The position numbers and the translations under genes are program-made. From Septoria linicola (Eukaryota > Ascomycota > Dothideomycetes > Mycosphaerellales > Mycosphaerellaceae), in the NCBI GenBank assembly GCA_024114885.1, contig CP099420.1:2914001-2978000 (forward strand): DNA of 64,000 nt, given 5' to 3'. The notes below the pieces were generated by a model that was not told the origin of the DNA, ran no database searches, and saw only the letters and a list, made by a program, of their open reading frames with translations. The first letter of the stretch is position 1. Each line of letters starts with the position of its first letter. Positions 1 through 10,990 of the stretch are shown in pieces.

Positions 1-1152
1 GGCTAATGAGTGCATTAATGCAGAGCGGGCCGCTTTTGCGCTAGCGTGTCTGGTCTGCTGTTGGGCAGGTGAAGTTTGCAGTATAGGGGGCTTCGGAAGA
101 ACGAGACATCCTCCCTTTGCAATCAGTAAAGTCGTATATTCACGTATATCACGAGGTCGGTTCTCCGGTGGCCAGATTCGAATTACCCAGGGCCTGCCAA
201 CGAAGGTGGCCACTATATCAACACCGGCCTGTTTGCTGTGGCAGGGAAACGCGGAGCGGCTCGTGTTGTCATTCTCCTACTGTCGCGTCCCAGGGTTTTG
301 CCTTTTGCCGAGACAAACAAGCATACATATGCACCAGAGACACTCACATCTTGATCGACAAGATGAACCCCCATTCGTCAGAAGTCGAACGTCAGTCTAG
401 CAGAGATTGGACCAGTCCTGTGGCTTAGCCACACTGCTACAAGTCTGCTACTCAACGGCGCTGCGAGGTCAATCGACAATGGCAAGAATCTCCTAACCAT
501 CGAGTTCGAGATTGAACGCGCTCTGGCTTTACAGTCGTGGTTGATGAGCGAAGCGCCAGAGGCTTCTTGGCGCAATATTCCGTGCGATCTTGCGGGCGGG
601 GATGGTGCGTGTGCTTGTCTTTGGTCCATGGTACATTGTCGCGCTTGGTGGCCTAGCGGTTCGAGCACAGCTCCTGGCGAAGCGTCTTGACAGCAATGCG
701 ACACTGGGCGAACTGGTGGACTCTTTGGAGGAGGCATTTGCTGGTTGGGACAGGGTGGTCCGCATGCAGATGCAGAGATGGCAGAGTCGCAGAAGTTTGG
801 GTGGTTGACACTTTGAGCAAGCGATTCTCGCTGGAGCTGGTAAGCATGAAGGCTGATCGGCTGATGTTGCTCGAAGGGGGAGACAATGGCTTAGCGCTCA
901 AGTCCCGGTCGAGCCTGTTGAGATTCGTTTCGAACTTGACAAAGACTTCACTATTGGCATAGAGATTGCTGCTGGCAGAGTATCAGCCTCGGGAAACAAG
1001 AGAGGTAATGAGGGAAGGGTATCAGGTGAACCAAGGCATGAAAGCTCACATGTAGTGATCATGGTTTGAGTATACTCATGTTCTCGTTAGTAATGCTAGG
1101 GTATTTGCATACGCACGCTAATGCCATTCTCTACCATGTTCCACTCTAGCCC
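1..1152. other. Intergenic / degenerate region at left window edge
   Basis: No complete gene is visible. An open frame without a usable early ATG runs on the + strand from about 367 to 690. It encodes a short stretch reading EFEIERALA (502-528) that resembles EFDIERALA near the other end of the window (63000-63026). A second open stretch near 890-1050 reads EIRFELDKDF, with a loosely similar pattern. These may be remnants or unrecognised exons of one protein family. The rest holds nothing I can support. Confidence 0.3.
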
Positions 1153-2219
1153 TTAGTCCACGCCCGGCGCCGGAGGCTGTGGCGTACCAGGCTTCTCTGC
1201 ACTTGCAGCCTGGCCAACTCTCGCCGGCTCACGCTTCTTCTGCGCGAAAGGATTGTTCCCACCCATGAGCATGCTGCTCATCATGTCGAACATTGGATTG
1301 CTCTGGCTTGGGATCTTGACGCCAAAGTACATCTCACCGATCTGGAGAAGAGGCTCCTCCCAGCCAGGAACTTCTTTCAGATGAGCAGCGTAATGCTGTT
1401 TGAGCTGCTTGAAGAGGTCCGAGCTGCCTCGCTGGACGGCTAGCAATAGCAGTCCAAGGAAGTTGAGGAGAGGTAATGAAGGATAGATTCTGATGTCAGA
1501 GCTCGGGCTTGATATTGACTGGACGCCGAGGCCTGGATGTGAGGTGCTCAGTCGTGAAGTGAAGAGCAGGAGCGCCTTGTTTGCGGCTCTCGTGTTGCCG
1601 ATGAGCAGGTATGGAAAGACTGCTCGTGCAGCATAGTGGCTTGCAGTGCTAGGCTCGTCCTCGCTGTACCACGTGTACTCCATGTCCGCAAAGACTTGTG
1701 CGCTGTCGCTCGTACCCAGCGTCAAGTGTCGCTCCGCATCATATGGCTCGCCCTCTTCTGCGTATAGCGTGCCGATCACATGGTGTAGCTCTGGATCGCC
1801 AGCTGGAAATTCGCCCTGTTTGCTCGACCATTCCACAATTCCCGTCACAAACTTCTTCTTGCCCGGCTCGTTCAGTGGGAAGGCGCGTAGTAGAGATAAT
1901 AAGCGAGCTTTGTTGGCAGTGTCGGGCTTGAGCTCGGCTTTTTGGTAGACTTCGATGAGGTAGATGCTGAGATCTGCTCCAGATCCGCCTTGGCCGGCTT
2001 TCAGCAGCATGAGAGCGCCATTGTGGAGGATGTCGATGGCTGCAGGAGGATCGGATTTGACATAGCGGTTGGCGATGGTTCGCAGCTGTTGGTGAGCTTC
2101 GTAGAAATCGCCCTCTTCGATTCTGCCTGCTCGTCAGTCATGGAATAGACAAGTCGAGTTGAGAGCAGCGTATACTTGGCCTTTTGGCGAGCCAGCACTC
2201 TCTGAATCTTGGCTGACAT
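1153..2219 (-). CDS. GET4: GET4 homologue, tail-anchored protein insertion factor
   Basis: Predicted Get4-family protein. In the family it bridges Get3 and Get5/Sgt2 and hands tail-anchored proteins to the ER insertion pathway from the cytosol. Two exons on the minus strand: 2219-2176 and 2122-1153, with a 53-nt intron (2175-2123) of GT..AG form. The start encodes MSAKIQRVLARQ, and the splice restores KIEEGDFYEAHQQLRTIANRY, the conserved alpha-helical start of Get4/DUF410 proteins. The remaining helices run to a Met-rich segment (MFDMMSSMLMGG) followed by a polar C-terminal tail ending PQPPAPGVD. Total is about 337 residues, normal for fungal Get4. The longer upstream open frame was rejected because its extra residues lack family similarity and the ATG at 2219 begins the conserved block. 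The assignment rests on remembered family features and is fairly secure. Confidence 0.85.
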
Positions 2220-2827
2220 GTTCACAGTGCGGCTATGCGAGGTGAAGGAGTGACGTTGAGTAGGAAGTGTCACGCTATCGTCTGCGAAACAAGCTTGGAA
2301 GGTCGAGAGCCATGTGGCCCGCAGCGTCATTCTCACACCCAAGTTGGCTAACTAGGATACGATCCACGACTGCCCACAACATATATCCACGGACATGTCA
2401 CGATTTCCAAACACTTTCCACCTTCACTCACCTTCATCATTTGTGACCACAGTTGCATTAATGGTCTATGGAATTCTGGTAAGAGTGAGAGTATGTAGGA
2501 GGAAGATGATCAAGAGTGTGACGGGTGGAGGAGTGCGGCATTACTTTTGGGTTCCGGGCCTGCGAATACTACCCAGTAGCGATTTCACAAGGAATCCCAG
2601 ACGAGGGAAATGAAGGAAAGTGCACGGTCTGGCGCACTGTCTTGAAAGTATGTATTGACTTCTGAAGAAAGCAAAAGAGCCAGATGGACGTTCTTCTTTT
2701 GTTGAACGGCGGCTTCAAGTTGATTTTACGTCCCTGATATTTCGCAAGCATCTCGAGAACCAGAACTTGGTAGCGTACTTTCATCGTTGGCTGGAGAATC
2801 ACTGCAGAAGTGACCAGTCAGCGCCAT
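2220..2827. other. Intergenic region upstream of GET4
   Basis: About 600 bases between the GET4 start and the 3' end of the F-box-like gene, which is also on the minus strand. It must hold the GET4 promoter and the neighbour's 3' untranslated region. No other gene is supported. Confidence 0.4.
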
Positions 2828-3837
2828 TCATTTATTCTGTATCATTCCCGAACGTCCAAACGCCGCTGCTGTATCCGCATTGCTCATGGCTTTGTGAACC
2901 TCCTGCCTTAGTCCCTGCTCAAGCGCATCATCCTCGAGTGTCAGCTTCTTGTTCATTGCCCGTATGGCTGTCCTACGCTGATCAAGGTGGCGAAGCATTT
3001 CGCAGAAAAGTCCGAACATATACCCAAAAGTGGTATCTCCGGGAAGCTTCCGCGTTATTTCCAGAAGTCCCGTGCCACTCTCTTCATTGTACTCAATCTC
3101 AACGTCCGACGGCATAGCGTCCGTGTGATTGCTAATCGGGATCTTTTTCCAACTTGCTTCGCGATTCCACCAGCCTGACCCCAGATGGCTTGTGACCATC
3201 TGGTAAAAGCTGATGGAGTGATCGAATGCTGTGTAATATGGTGACAGAACCATGGTGAAGGTCTTATACGGTCCACAAGACAGGAGAAAGGATTATGATC
3301 AGGTAATAAATCCTTTGCGTGGTCACTGTCCAACTCTTCTTGGGTTCCGTCTTCGATCACATCTTCTGCAGCGTCTCGACCTTCGCTGTGGTTGGTAGGT
3401 GCTAGGAACATCAGCTGACGGAGCTTGGGAGATCCCACAATGGTGTTCTTGAATGTGCGATCGACTCGTTGAATACGGAAGAGACATATTCCTCCCTCTC
3501 GAAGCTTGCCGCAGCCAGGCATCGGTCCGAAGTTCAGCTTGGAATGATTGCCGAGCCATTGATCCGACACTGCCAAGAACAGTATGTGCTCGAGTAGCTC
3601 TGGCACGCCAAAGACCTTCATGGCCGGACATGCCATGGCGGGCGCGCTCGAAGCCGTAAGCGACTGGTCAGTCATTGTGACCCCTTTCTGGTTGTGATCT
3701 GGTAGGTCTGCGGCAGATCTCATATGCTCCATATGCTTGTCGCTGGACTCGTTGGTTGACGGTGTATTGAAGATGAGCCAGAGAAGCGCATGGGAGTCCA
3801 AGTCATGCGAATGAGGCGAAGCCTTGAGAGTCAGCAT
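2828..3837 (-). pseudogene. F-box-like protein with a frame break (possible pseudogene)
   Basis: The minus-strand frame from 3837 contains an F-box-like core: KVFGVPELLEHILFLAV, then LFRIQRVDRTFKNTIVGSPKLRQLMFL. This matches a large family of short F-box proteins in Dothideomycetes, where the domain would contact Skp1 in an SCF ubiquitin ligase. The most sensible start is the ATG at 3675 (MTDQSLTASS), about 16 residues before the core; an ATG at 3837 gives a longer form. After NPFS near 3290 the frame becomes unlike the family. Family-like sequence resumes in another frame (GPYKTFTMVLSPYY, then SHLGSGWWN and DVEIEYNEESGTG) and runs to the stop at 2828. No GT..AG intron of workable size lies between the two parts, so a one- or two-base frame shift at about 3255-3290 is the simplest reading. 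It could be a decayed copy or an assembly error. Confidence 0.5.
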
Positions 3838-4056
3838 TCACCTCTGCCTCACTTCAACGGCTCCTCCGTCTGACTCACTTGCAGGTCAACAAACGCAATT
3901 ACCTCGCCGTCCGCAGCCGCGCGTCCTGCACATCCGCCTTCTGCTACCCCTCGCGGTGCACCGCCACTCAAGTAAGCTACTTAAGTAAGCTCGAAACTGT
4001 CACAGCCACATACGCCTCACAGTCTTGGATGAACTTGTGACATCAGCACTGCTGAA
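3838..4056. other. Promoter-like spacer with direct repeat
   Basis: This spacer contains two copies of AAGTAAGCT (3970-3978 and 3983-3991) around a CTTAAG core, about 70-90 bases before a TATA-like box. It probably serves the F-box-like gene (minus) and the spliced transcript candidate (plus). Confidence 0.3.
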
Positions 4057-4064
4057 TATATAAG
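4057..4064 (+). promoter_or_regulatory. TATA-like box
   Basis: The sequence TATATAAG lies upstream of a pyrimidine-rich leader-like stretch (4090-4160) and of a well-formed intron at 4282-4354. This suggests a plus-strand transcription start around 4090. The motif alone is weak, but its placement relative to the intron supports it. Confidence 0.4.
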
Positions 4065-4089
4065 CCTCGACGGCGAGACTTAGTAGTTG

Positions 4090-4629
4090 AGGGGGTGACC
4101 ACTTGGTTGCGAGCATTTCTTCACTTTGTGTTGATCTTACACTCTACACACCACTCCTCGGTACTGCAGTCGTGGTCAGGTTCACGTTCCGACCGACGAA
4201 AGTCCACCGAGTACCTCTGACAGGCGATCACTTCCAAGGTCCAAGGCTGTAACGAGTGGTATCAACGAAGATCTCGCTGGCGTATGTCAATTTTCTTTTT
4301 GCACTTTGGTGTTATGCGCCGCCAAGACTTGCCTTCTCTTTTGCTGATTCGTAGCTGTGTCTGCGTGGCATCCCCGATACTCTTTTGCTCTTCCTTACGC
4401 AGGCAAGGTTTTTGCCAGCGCCGCTCCCATATTGAGGCTGCTGACCTACGGCCCATCATCGGAGTACCTCGCATTACACATGAAGTTTCATATGCAACTG
4501 GCAGTTTCTCCACTCACAACTCAGGGGACGTGGTCTGGAACAAAGACGCTCATCTCGGACATGTTACGCAATCAACGCTGCTTACAAGCAGTGATGAACC
4601 ACTTCAGTAAACAGAAACGAAGGCCATGA
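4090..4629 (+). ncRNA. Candidate spliced transcript, non-coding or small-ORF
   Basis: A plus-strand intron fits fungal rules closely: donor GTATGT at 4282, a CTGAT branch-like site and acceptor TAG ending at 4354 (73 nt). It follows a TATA-like box at 4057. The exon before the intron has no ATG downstream of the TATA box, so the transcript would have an untranslated first exon. Exon 2 has a short open frame reading MKFHMQLAVSPL, starting near 4480 and ending at 4629 (49 codons), with no recognised domain. It could be a long non-coding RNA, a short-peptide gene or the 5' part of an unrecognised gene. The type is an inference. Confidence 0.3.
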
Positions 4630-5666
4630 CGGGACAGCGGCGCTTCAGCCCGAAAAGCTGAGTCCAATGCTGCCCTTTTTCGTGTACACTTCTCATCTGG
4701 CGGTCTCTTTGTTGGTACCATCAGTGCAGCGATTGCATGTTGTGTCTTGAGACGGACAAGTGTTCGAGATCATACCTGGTGCGAGTAAGCACTTTGCCCA
4801 GCTGACGTGGTGGCCTACTACGAATGTTTGGTGCTCACTAAACGGCGACGCCCGTCCGTTTCGTCCATCGTTCAGCCAGCTCCTGTAGCCCAGTATCCAA
4901 CGGCCGGTGCAACGATAGTATCGATTAGATACATATTCTCAGATCCGTGACATCTTGCGACAGTAGCGATTGTACATAATCAGCCTGCACGACGGCTCAT
5001 GACTTGGCTTCAACCAGTTGCTTCTAGATCACTGCCTCCTGGTTGCCCTGCCGCCCAGCCTGCGGGCAACTACGGAGAGTTTGTGGAAGATGGCGTCGCA
5101 GAAGCCTCATCACTGCCGAGCCATACGGGGTGTGCATGGAGCGATGACGCCTCATCGCGTTGTCAAGGCAGATGCAGTTCACGGAAGATTCCAAAGAAAA
5201 TAAAGTTGTCGCGCCGTCGGCTCCGACATGCAGGGATCTGGATCTGGATGGAGAAGCGGAGCTCTCAGCACACGCACCTCGTTCCTGCAGCTCTAAGCGC
5301 GGTGACCACAGGATTTGTGTAGTGCCGTATGTGATGCGACACATGATGGAGCTGCGACTACAGAATGAAAGACTATAGCATCATCATCTGAACGGCTTCG
5401 AAACGGCTTCCCAAGATGTACGCCGTTGCGGCTCATGACAACTGAAACTCGAGGGTGCACGAGCCCTTATGCTGGTTGCCCGGCAACAAACCTCGTTTGC
5501 ACGTAGATCAGATTTATGCGACCACTTTGTAGGCCATGGTAAATCACCACTCTGCCCCTAATCTGAGATCTCCGTAAACCATTACTATCCATCGCCTTCG
5601 CAAAAGTGGCCGTACACAGAGCAGTCACCACGGAAGCATATTAGCCTGGCGGCGAGCGCACTCACG
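4630..5666. other. Intergenic region upstream of the Sid1-like kinase
   Basis: About 1 kb with no supported gene. Open frames on both strands here are short and low in complexity. The last few hundred bases should contain the kinase promoter. Confidence 0.35.
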
Positions 5667-7867
5667 ATGGCGGACGAATACCAAATGCTCGAGGAGCTGG
5701 GCAGTAGGTCACACGAGCAGTGGGTGACTGAGAAGCCATGAACTAATCAACACCTTCAGGCGGATCATTCGGTACTGTCTATCGCGCTCTGCACAAGCCG
5801 ACCGGCGAATATGTTGCCATCAAACACATCGACCTCGAAGGCAGCGACGACGACATCCGCGAGATCCAGCTGGAAATATCCCTTCTGGCCACGTGCAGCT
5901 CCGAGTATGTCACGCGATATCGAACGTCGTTTGTCAAAGGCGTCAAGCTCTGGATTGTCATGGAATATCTTGGTGGAGGCTCATGTCTGGACTTGCTGAA
6001 GCCATGTCCTAAGGGGATGGAAGAGAAGTACGTTGGCATTATCATGCGAGAACTGCTACGAGGCTTGGATTATTTGCACACTACTGGAAAGATACATCGA
6101 GATATCAAAGCGGCCAACATTCTCCTCTCCGAATATGGCCAGGTCAAGATTGCAGATTTTGGTGTAGCGGCACAACTTACAAACATCAAGTCACAAAGAC
6201 TGACATTTGTGGGAACACCTTTTTGGATGGCGCCGGAGGTCATACAGGAGGCGGGCTACGACTTCCGAGCAGATATTTGGAGCTTGGGCATCACAGCCAT
6301 GGAGATGGCATTGGGTGAACCGCCGCGCAGCGATGTGCATCCCATGAAGGTGCTCTTCCTGATCCCGAAAGAGAAGCCACCACGGCTCGAGGGCAGCCAG
6401 TTCAGCAGAGAGTTCAAGGAGTTTGTATCGTTGTGTCTCAACAAGGACCCCGAGAAGAGACCGAGTGCAAAGTCGTTGTTGAAGCACGCTTGGATCAAAC
6501 GCGCAGGCAGGACCGAGATGTTGCAAGAGCTGGTATGGAGAGCCAAGGACTACGAGCAGAGTGGTGCTGCGCGCGAGAAGGATGTCCGCTATTACGAGGA
6601 GACTTTGAAGTCCATGGACCACGCTGCCAACGACGACGAATGGGTGTTCGATACAATTAAGCCAATCGCAAGCTTACGACCTAAGGCTCAAGCGACGCCT
6701 ACCATGAAGCGCCGGAAGCTGGAGCGCATACCATCTGGCGATGCTTCTGATGTCGAGAACGCCACGTCTGCCATGGAGCATATGAGCTTGAGCGCAGCAC
6801 CGTTGTCCGGATCGATCAGAACACCGTCAAGAGACGCCAGCACTATCCGCACGCCAAAGGTCAGAGGCTTGAATAATCAAAGAATTGTAAGCAGCACGCA
6901 ACGCAAAGTCTCCGCTGGGACGACTCGCAAGGCATCAGGTGCCACTCCAACGGCTCGCAGAATTGTTAGTCGCAACGTTTCTGGTGCTACACCCACGTCC
7001 AGAAGAGTCAGTGCACAACAGCCGCCGAAGCAACCGCTTGGGTTAGACATGTCGTTTGGTAATGGCACATCAACTGTGCGACAGTTCAAGCGTGTCAGCT
7101 CTGGGAACAGGCCGTCGACTCCGCCGGAGCAGACTGGAGCCTCGCCCCAGGATAGTGTGTTTGATAGTGATTCGGAGAACAAGCCCCCTCAAATTGAGCC
7201 TGTGGCTGCTGCGCCGGTCGCAGCGACGAAAGAAGCTGTACTTGGGAGGAGAGCCTTTGCTAAGTGCTTGGATCCAGCCTTCCAAGAGACGTATGCTGCG
7301 ACTGCCGATCGATCGAAGAGGGACGCGCTCAGCAATGTCGCCGAAGCTTGGTCCAGACTTGACGAGCTCGACCCAGAGGGAGAGCTTCTGCTCATGAAGA
7401 GCATATTGGATCGTATACAAGCAGACCCTAAGCTCGCCAGTGCACTCATGCCACAGCGGGTAGCACAGGCTCAGCTTGCGTCTCTCCGACTGTCGCCGTC
7501 GAAGAAGAGTATGCAGGTGACAGAAGCAGAGCTCTCCGGACGAGACATGACACCTCAATCATCACCTTCGAAAGCACTCCACCCAATGGACGCAATGTCA
7601 AGCTCCCAACGTTCGCCGACCAAGCGGGAAAGCACTAGCCCAAGCAAGCTCATTCTCAACCCGCAGAACCCACATCTCAAGAAGATGAGGTCCAGTCAAC
7701 AGCTGCAAGCAGACCGCGAAAAGGCAGCAATGGAAGAGAAAGCCAGGCTTGAAGAGAAGATGCCTGGCGCCAAAGCCGAGCCAGGCATGGAGCATGTCAG
7801 CATGCTTTCAGATGTCCTTTACGGCAGATGGACCGATGGCCTCAAATCACGCTGGCCACTGGCATAG
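5667..7867 (+). CDS. sid1: STE20-family GCKIII protein kinase, Sid1-like
   Basis: Serine/threonine kinase of the germinal-centre kinase III group, closest in remembered sequence to Sid1/SmKIN3. In that family it works in the septation initiation network that controls septum formation. Exon 1 is 5667-5703 (MADEYQMLEELG). An intron occupies 5704-5759 (56 nt), and exon 2 (5760-7867) restores the glycine loop GSGSFGTVYRA. Visible motifs are VAIKHIDLE (catalytic Lys), WIVMEYLGGGSCLDLLKP, HRDIKAANILL (catalytic loop), DFGVAAQL, the activation segment FVGTPFWMAPEV, and WSLGITAMEMALGEPP. The kinase domain spans roughly residues 5-255. The remaining residues, to a total of about 714, form a Ser/Thr/Pro-rich tail with many SPSK and TPS sites, probably regulatory. 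The tail is longer than in S. pombe Sid1, so the exact orthologue (Sid1 versus other GCKIII members) is inferred from the GSGSF/IKHIDLE signature. Confidence 0.85.
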
Positions 7868-8512
7868 CATCCACGATGAGCAAGTGATGTGACGATGTTC
7901 TCGATGAGACATGGGTAAGCGATATCGGCGTCTGTGCGTGAAATGTACAATATTTTCTGTTCTGGCGTGCATGCATGCGTCTGCTGAGAAAGATCAGCTG
8001 GACTGCTCATTCTGATTGGCATTTTCTGGGCCACGTGTAGACATGGCTCGGCGCAATAAGGAGGTAGAAGAAGAAGTTGGACACAACCAAAACTGTATAT
8101 AGACAAGAGAACCGAATGCAAATGACCGATCTTGATCACTTTCCATCGCGCTGGGACTGGGAGTCGCTCCTTCCGTAAATTTGGTCCTTCCTGCGCACGC
8201 GCTCCTGCTGGAGATCTGCCGATGTTGGAAGAGCTGAGAGTCATTGATATCCATCTACCACTCGAAATCTACACATATGAGACGAGCCATTCACGCTTTC
8301 GACAAGGCCGTCCAGGTTCCCACCATTTGCCGTGAGGCTACTGCGCCGACTCCTTGCTGACAACTACAGTCCTGGGGTATTATACAAATTCAGTTTTCAT
8401 CATGCACAAGCCACTTTCCCTCAGCACGCCGCATTGTAGTAGGATTTGCAGCTGCATCGACATGGCTTCCATCGATTATTGGCGTTCGTTCGATCAGAGC
8501 TGAGTGTCCAAT
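7868..8512. other. Convergent 3' region
   Basis: The Sid1-like kinase ends at 7867 and the minus-strand SSB gene ends at 8513, so this 645-base stretch is convergent 3' untranslated sequence. No gene is seen. Confidence 0.45.
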
Positions 8513-9247
8513 TTACTCGGCGCCTGCTGCGGCCTGGTGGGCGGTGTTCGCCTCGTCTCCGTTCTTTGGCTTCTGGAGAAGCTCAAAGTTGCCTATACGG
8601 CTGCTCAGCGTGAATAGAGGTTTTCGAGGCGGGAATTGCTTACGCTGTAGGAGATTCAAAGATGTGCGTCGGCCTTGTTCCGTCTCGTATGTGTTCATGC
8701 GCGCCTCGGCCTCAACGAAGATTTGGCTCCTGCGACATTCCGTCAGCATGCGATGCTCCGTACAGCTGTCACCCTCATCTGCGCTGCCATGCTGGAAGCA
8801 CAGGTCAAGCCTGTCTTTCCGGCTGCGACTCTTCCTCTGTGCTTCCTGGGCCTGCAAAATGTCCTATGCATGCTCTCAAGCCACGAGTCGCTTTCTCAAG
8901 TCATCCTTGGCTGATCGCGCATCACCAATGATTTCATCCAATCGCACTGCGGCTACTGCTGCAAAGATCGCAACTTACCCTTTTGGCAAGCTGAGCAAAA
9001 GGTCCCGCTGTGGACCATCCTGAAAGCTAGCAACCTTGAACCAGCTCACACCTCGCTGTCCATTCTCATCCCGAGGTCCCTCGCTCACACCAATCGCATA
9101 CTTAACAATCTCGCGACCAGTCGATGTTGGCACAAGCTCCGGCGCATCAGCTAGACGGCCGATGAGCTGCATCTTGGCGAGAGGTCGTGCTGGCGTCGTG
9201 GAGAATGCGCGCGCCGCGCGGGGAATCTGGAAGCGGAGGGACTGCAT
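8513..9247 (-). CDS. RIM1: Mitochondrial single-stranded DNA-binding protein (RIM1/SSB type)
   Basis: OB-fold SSB that would coat single-stranded mitochondrial DNA during replication. Three minus-strand exons: 9247-8979, 8729-8644 and 8592-8513. Intron 1 is 249 nt (donor GTAAGT, acceptor CGCAG). Intron 2 is only 51 nt (GTAAGC..TATAG). The 144-residue product begins MQSLRFQIPRAARAFSTTP, an Arg/Ser/Ala-rich mitochondrial presequence, followed by MQLIGRLADAPEL, GREIVKYAIGVS, WFKVASF, KGSQIFVEAEARMNTYE and TSLNLLQRNFELLQKPK. The last three blocks appear only after both splices, which supports them. A longer upstream frame exists, but the ATG at 9247 starts the presequence. Intron 2 is a multiple of three without a stop, so retaining it would insert 17 residues in the OB fold. 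Confidence 0.85.
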
Positions 9248-9630
9248 GGTGGGATGTCGAGGAGGTGGAGTGCGGTGCGAGGATGATGAGATGAAGGTCG
9301 GATTGAGGTGGCCTGCTGATTGAAGCTGGGCTTTGTGTTCACGACCAGGGGCAGTGAAACGCGTGCGGAACGTGTTTCGCGCCAAACTTTATTTCGAAGC
9401 TTGGGTGTGCTTTCCCCTCCTTTCCCTTTCAGCTCACCTTTCTCACAACACGTGCACATAGAGACCTTCCCAGGGCCGCCGTTGCCAGGCCGCAAGCATG
9501 GTGACAATTTCTGTTAGGAGCTCAGTCCACACCTGACAATTGATGACATTTCTATTTGGATGATTGAAAAGAATCCTCAGAGTTGGATCGTTACGAAATT
9601 GTTCATGCAATGCTATCTGGCTCAACAGTA
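9248..9630. other. SSB promoter and 3' flank of the next gene
   Basis: This 383-base spacer separates two minus-strand genes. It should hold the promoter of the SSB gene and the 3' untranslated end of the Thr-rich secreted protein gene. No additional gene is supported. Confidence 0.4.
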
Positions 9631-10872
9631 CTACAAGTCCACGGGTCGGACTTTGCCATTGGTCTCACCTGACCATGTGTAGCCACAGCCTCCGTTTCCG
9701 ACGGCGTATCCAGCGCTTCCATCATCATCACCCTTGGGGATGCTGAGGATGAAGTTAGGGTGCAGCTCCTGATTCTTGCAAGTGCCAGTGGTTGAGTGTG
9801 TGAGCAGGAAGCAGTTGCGGAAAGACTTGCGGAAGATAAAGGTCTCGCAAGTCTCCATCTTCTGGCAAGCATTGCAGCACTCTGTCGCCGTGGAAGCTCC
9901 ATCTTGGATCTTCATGAAGTCGGACTGCACGCCTGGGCCATTGTTGGCCACGTTGGCGGCAATGAACTCTGATCCGCCACTCCGGAACACTGGACCAAAG
10001 ATGTTCTGGTCATTGCAAGCGTTGTAGACTGTGGGGCCTGGAGCGACACTGGTGGTAGTCGTGACAGCACGAGCGAACTGAGTGTTGATGATCGTCGTTG
10101 TTGTCTGGACAGAGCTTGTGAAGGTATCGGTGATGGTTTCCGATGCAACATCTGGGATGATCGTCGATGTCACTGTCTGAGTTGTGGTGGTGGTGATGGT
10201 CCTTGACCAGTAACGCCTCGTCAAAGTCATGGCCTTGATGGTAGTGTAAGAAGTGTAGGTGTTCGTGTTTGGCATGGTCCTCGTGCCTGGAGAACGTCGT
10301 TAGTCAGGGAGCACAAGCTAGTTGCTGATTCAACAACACTTACAGACGACATTGTTTGCGCGGCTTTGGGCGAGCACACCCTGTGGACCCTTCAAGACAG
10401 CACGCTTGGCTGGGCTGTGTGGATGCGCTGGCTCTCTTCGAGCTATTGATCCACGATTGAGAGTATCTCTGATATTCAAGAAACCGGGGTTTGTTGGGAC
10501 GACGGTCGTAGAGGTCGAGGTTGCGGTCTCAGTATCAGTAGTAGTCGAGATGAAGCTAGTGGTAAATCTCGAAGTGGAGACCTCGAATGTGGTGGAGGTC
10601 ACGTAAAAGGTATCAGTATCCGTAGTATCGGTCACAGTATCAGTCTTGGTGGTGGTGGCCTCTTTGGTGGAGATCAGACCAAGGTAGGTGGTGACTGTCT
10701 TCTGGACCAGAAGCACCTGTGTCGGACGCTTCGATGGGGTTGAAGTTATGGTGGTAGTTGGAACCCGGGCCAGTGATTTGGTTCCCAGAGTGGTGCGGCA
10801 TGAGACGGCCTGAGCTGCTGCCTCAGCAATGAGCAGCGGAAGTACTGCTGCCAGCTGGAGTATGGACTTCAT
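9631..10872 (-). CDS. Secreted Thr-rich protein with C-terminal Apple/PAN-like module
   Basis: Predicted secreted or wall-associated protein of about 394 residues. Exon 1 (10872-10344) starts MKSILQLAAVLPLLIAEAAA, a clear signal peptide. An intron at 10343-10287 (57 nt, GTAAGT..CCAG) joins it to exon 2 (10286-9631). The middle is made of Thr/Ser/Val runs (TTTITSTPSKRPT, TSTTFEVSTSRFTTSF, TTTTTQTVTSTIIPDV), the sort of segment that is heavily O-mannosylated in fungal wall proteins. KR and RREP sites around residues 150-165 could be cleaved by a Kex2-type protease. The C-terminal part has spaced cysteines (NACNDQNIFGP, ATECCNACQKMETCETFIF, NCFLLTHS, GTCKNQ, GGCGYTWSG), which resembles PAN/Apple-type modules. 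The ligand is unknown. It lies at the start of a run of secreted-protein genes. Confidence 0.75.
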
Positions 10873-10979
10873 GATGGGGGAGAGTGCAGAGTGAAACGAC
10901 CCTTCTGATGAACAATTGAGTGCGGAGAGCTGCTTGAGGACTTGCTGATATCGATCATGGTGCTCATCAGCGTCCCCTC

Positions 10980-10990
10980 GATATATACAT
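10980..10990 (-). promoter_or_regulatory. TATA-like box upstream of the Thr-rich secreted protein gene
   Basis: Read on the minus strand, GTATATATCG lies about 110 bases before the ATG at 10872. Placement is right for a TATA element of an inducible secreted-protein gene. Function is inferred from the motif only. Confidence 0.4.

Noticed and set aside
378..737. Minus-strand 119-codon open frame near the left edge
   Set aside because: Low-complexity Arg/Ser/Pro-rich translation that mirrors a plus-strand coding-like frame; no start context or domain.
2001..2342. Longer upstream start for GET4
   Set aside because: The extra N-terminal residues lack Get4 similarity, and the intron at 2175-2123 is needed to reach the conserved KIEEGDFYEAHQQL block.
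3284..3345. Intron to explain the F-box gene frame switch
   Set aside because: On the minus strand no GT donor and AG acceptor with workable length and branch site join the two frames.
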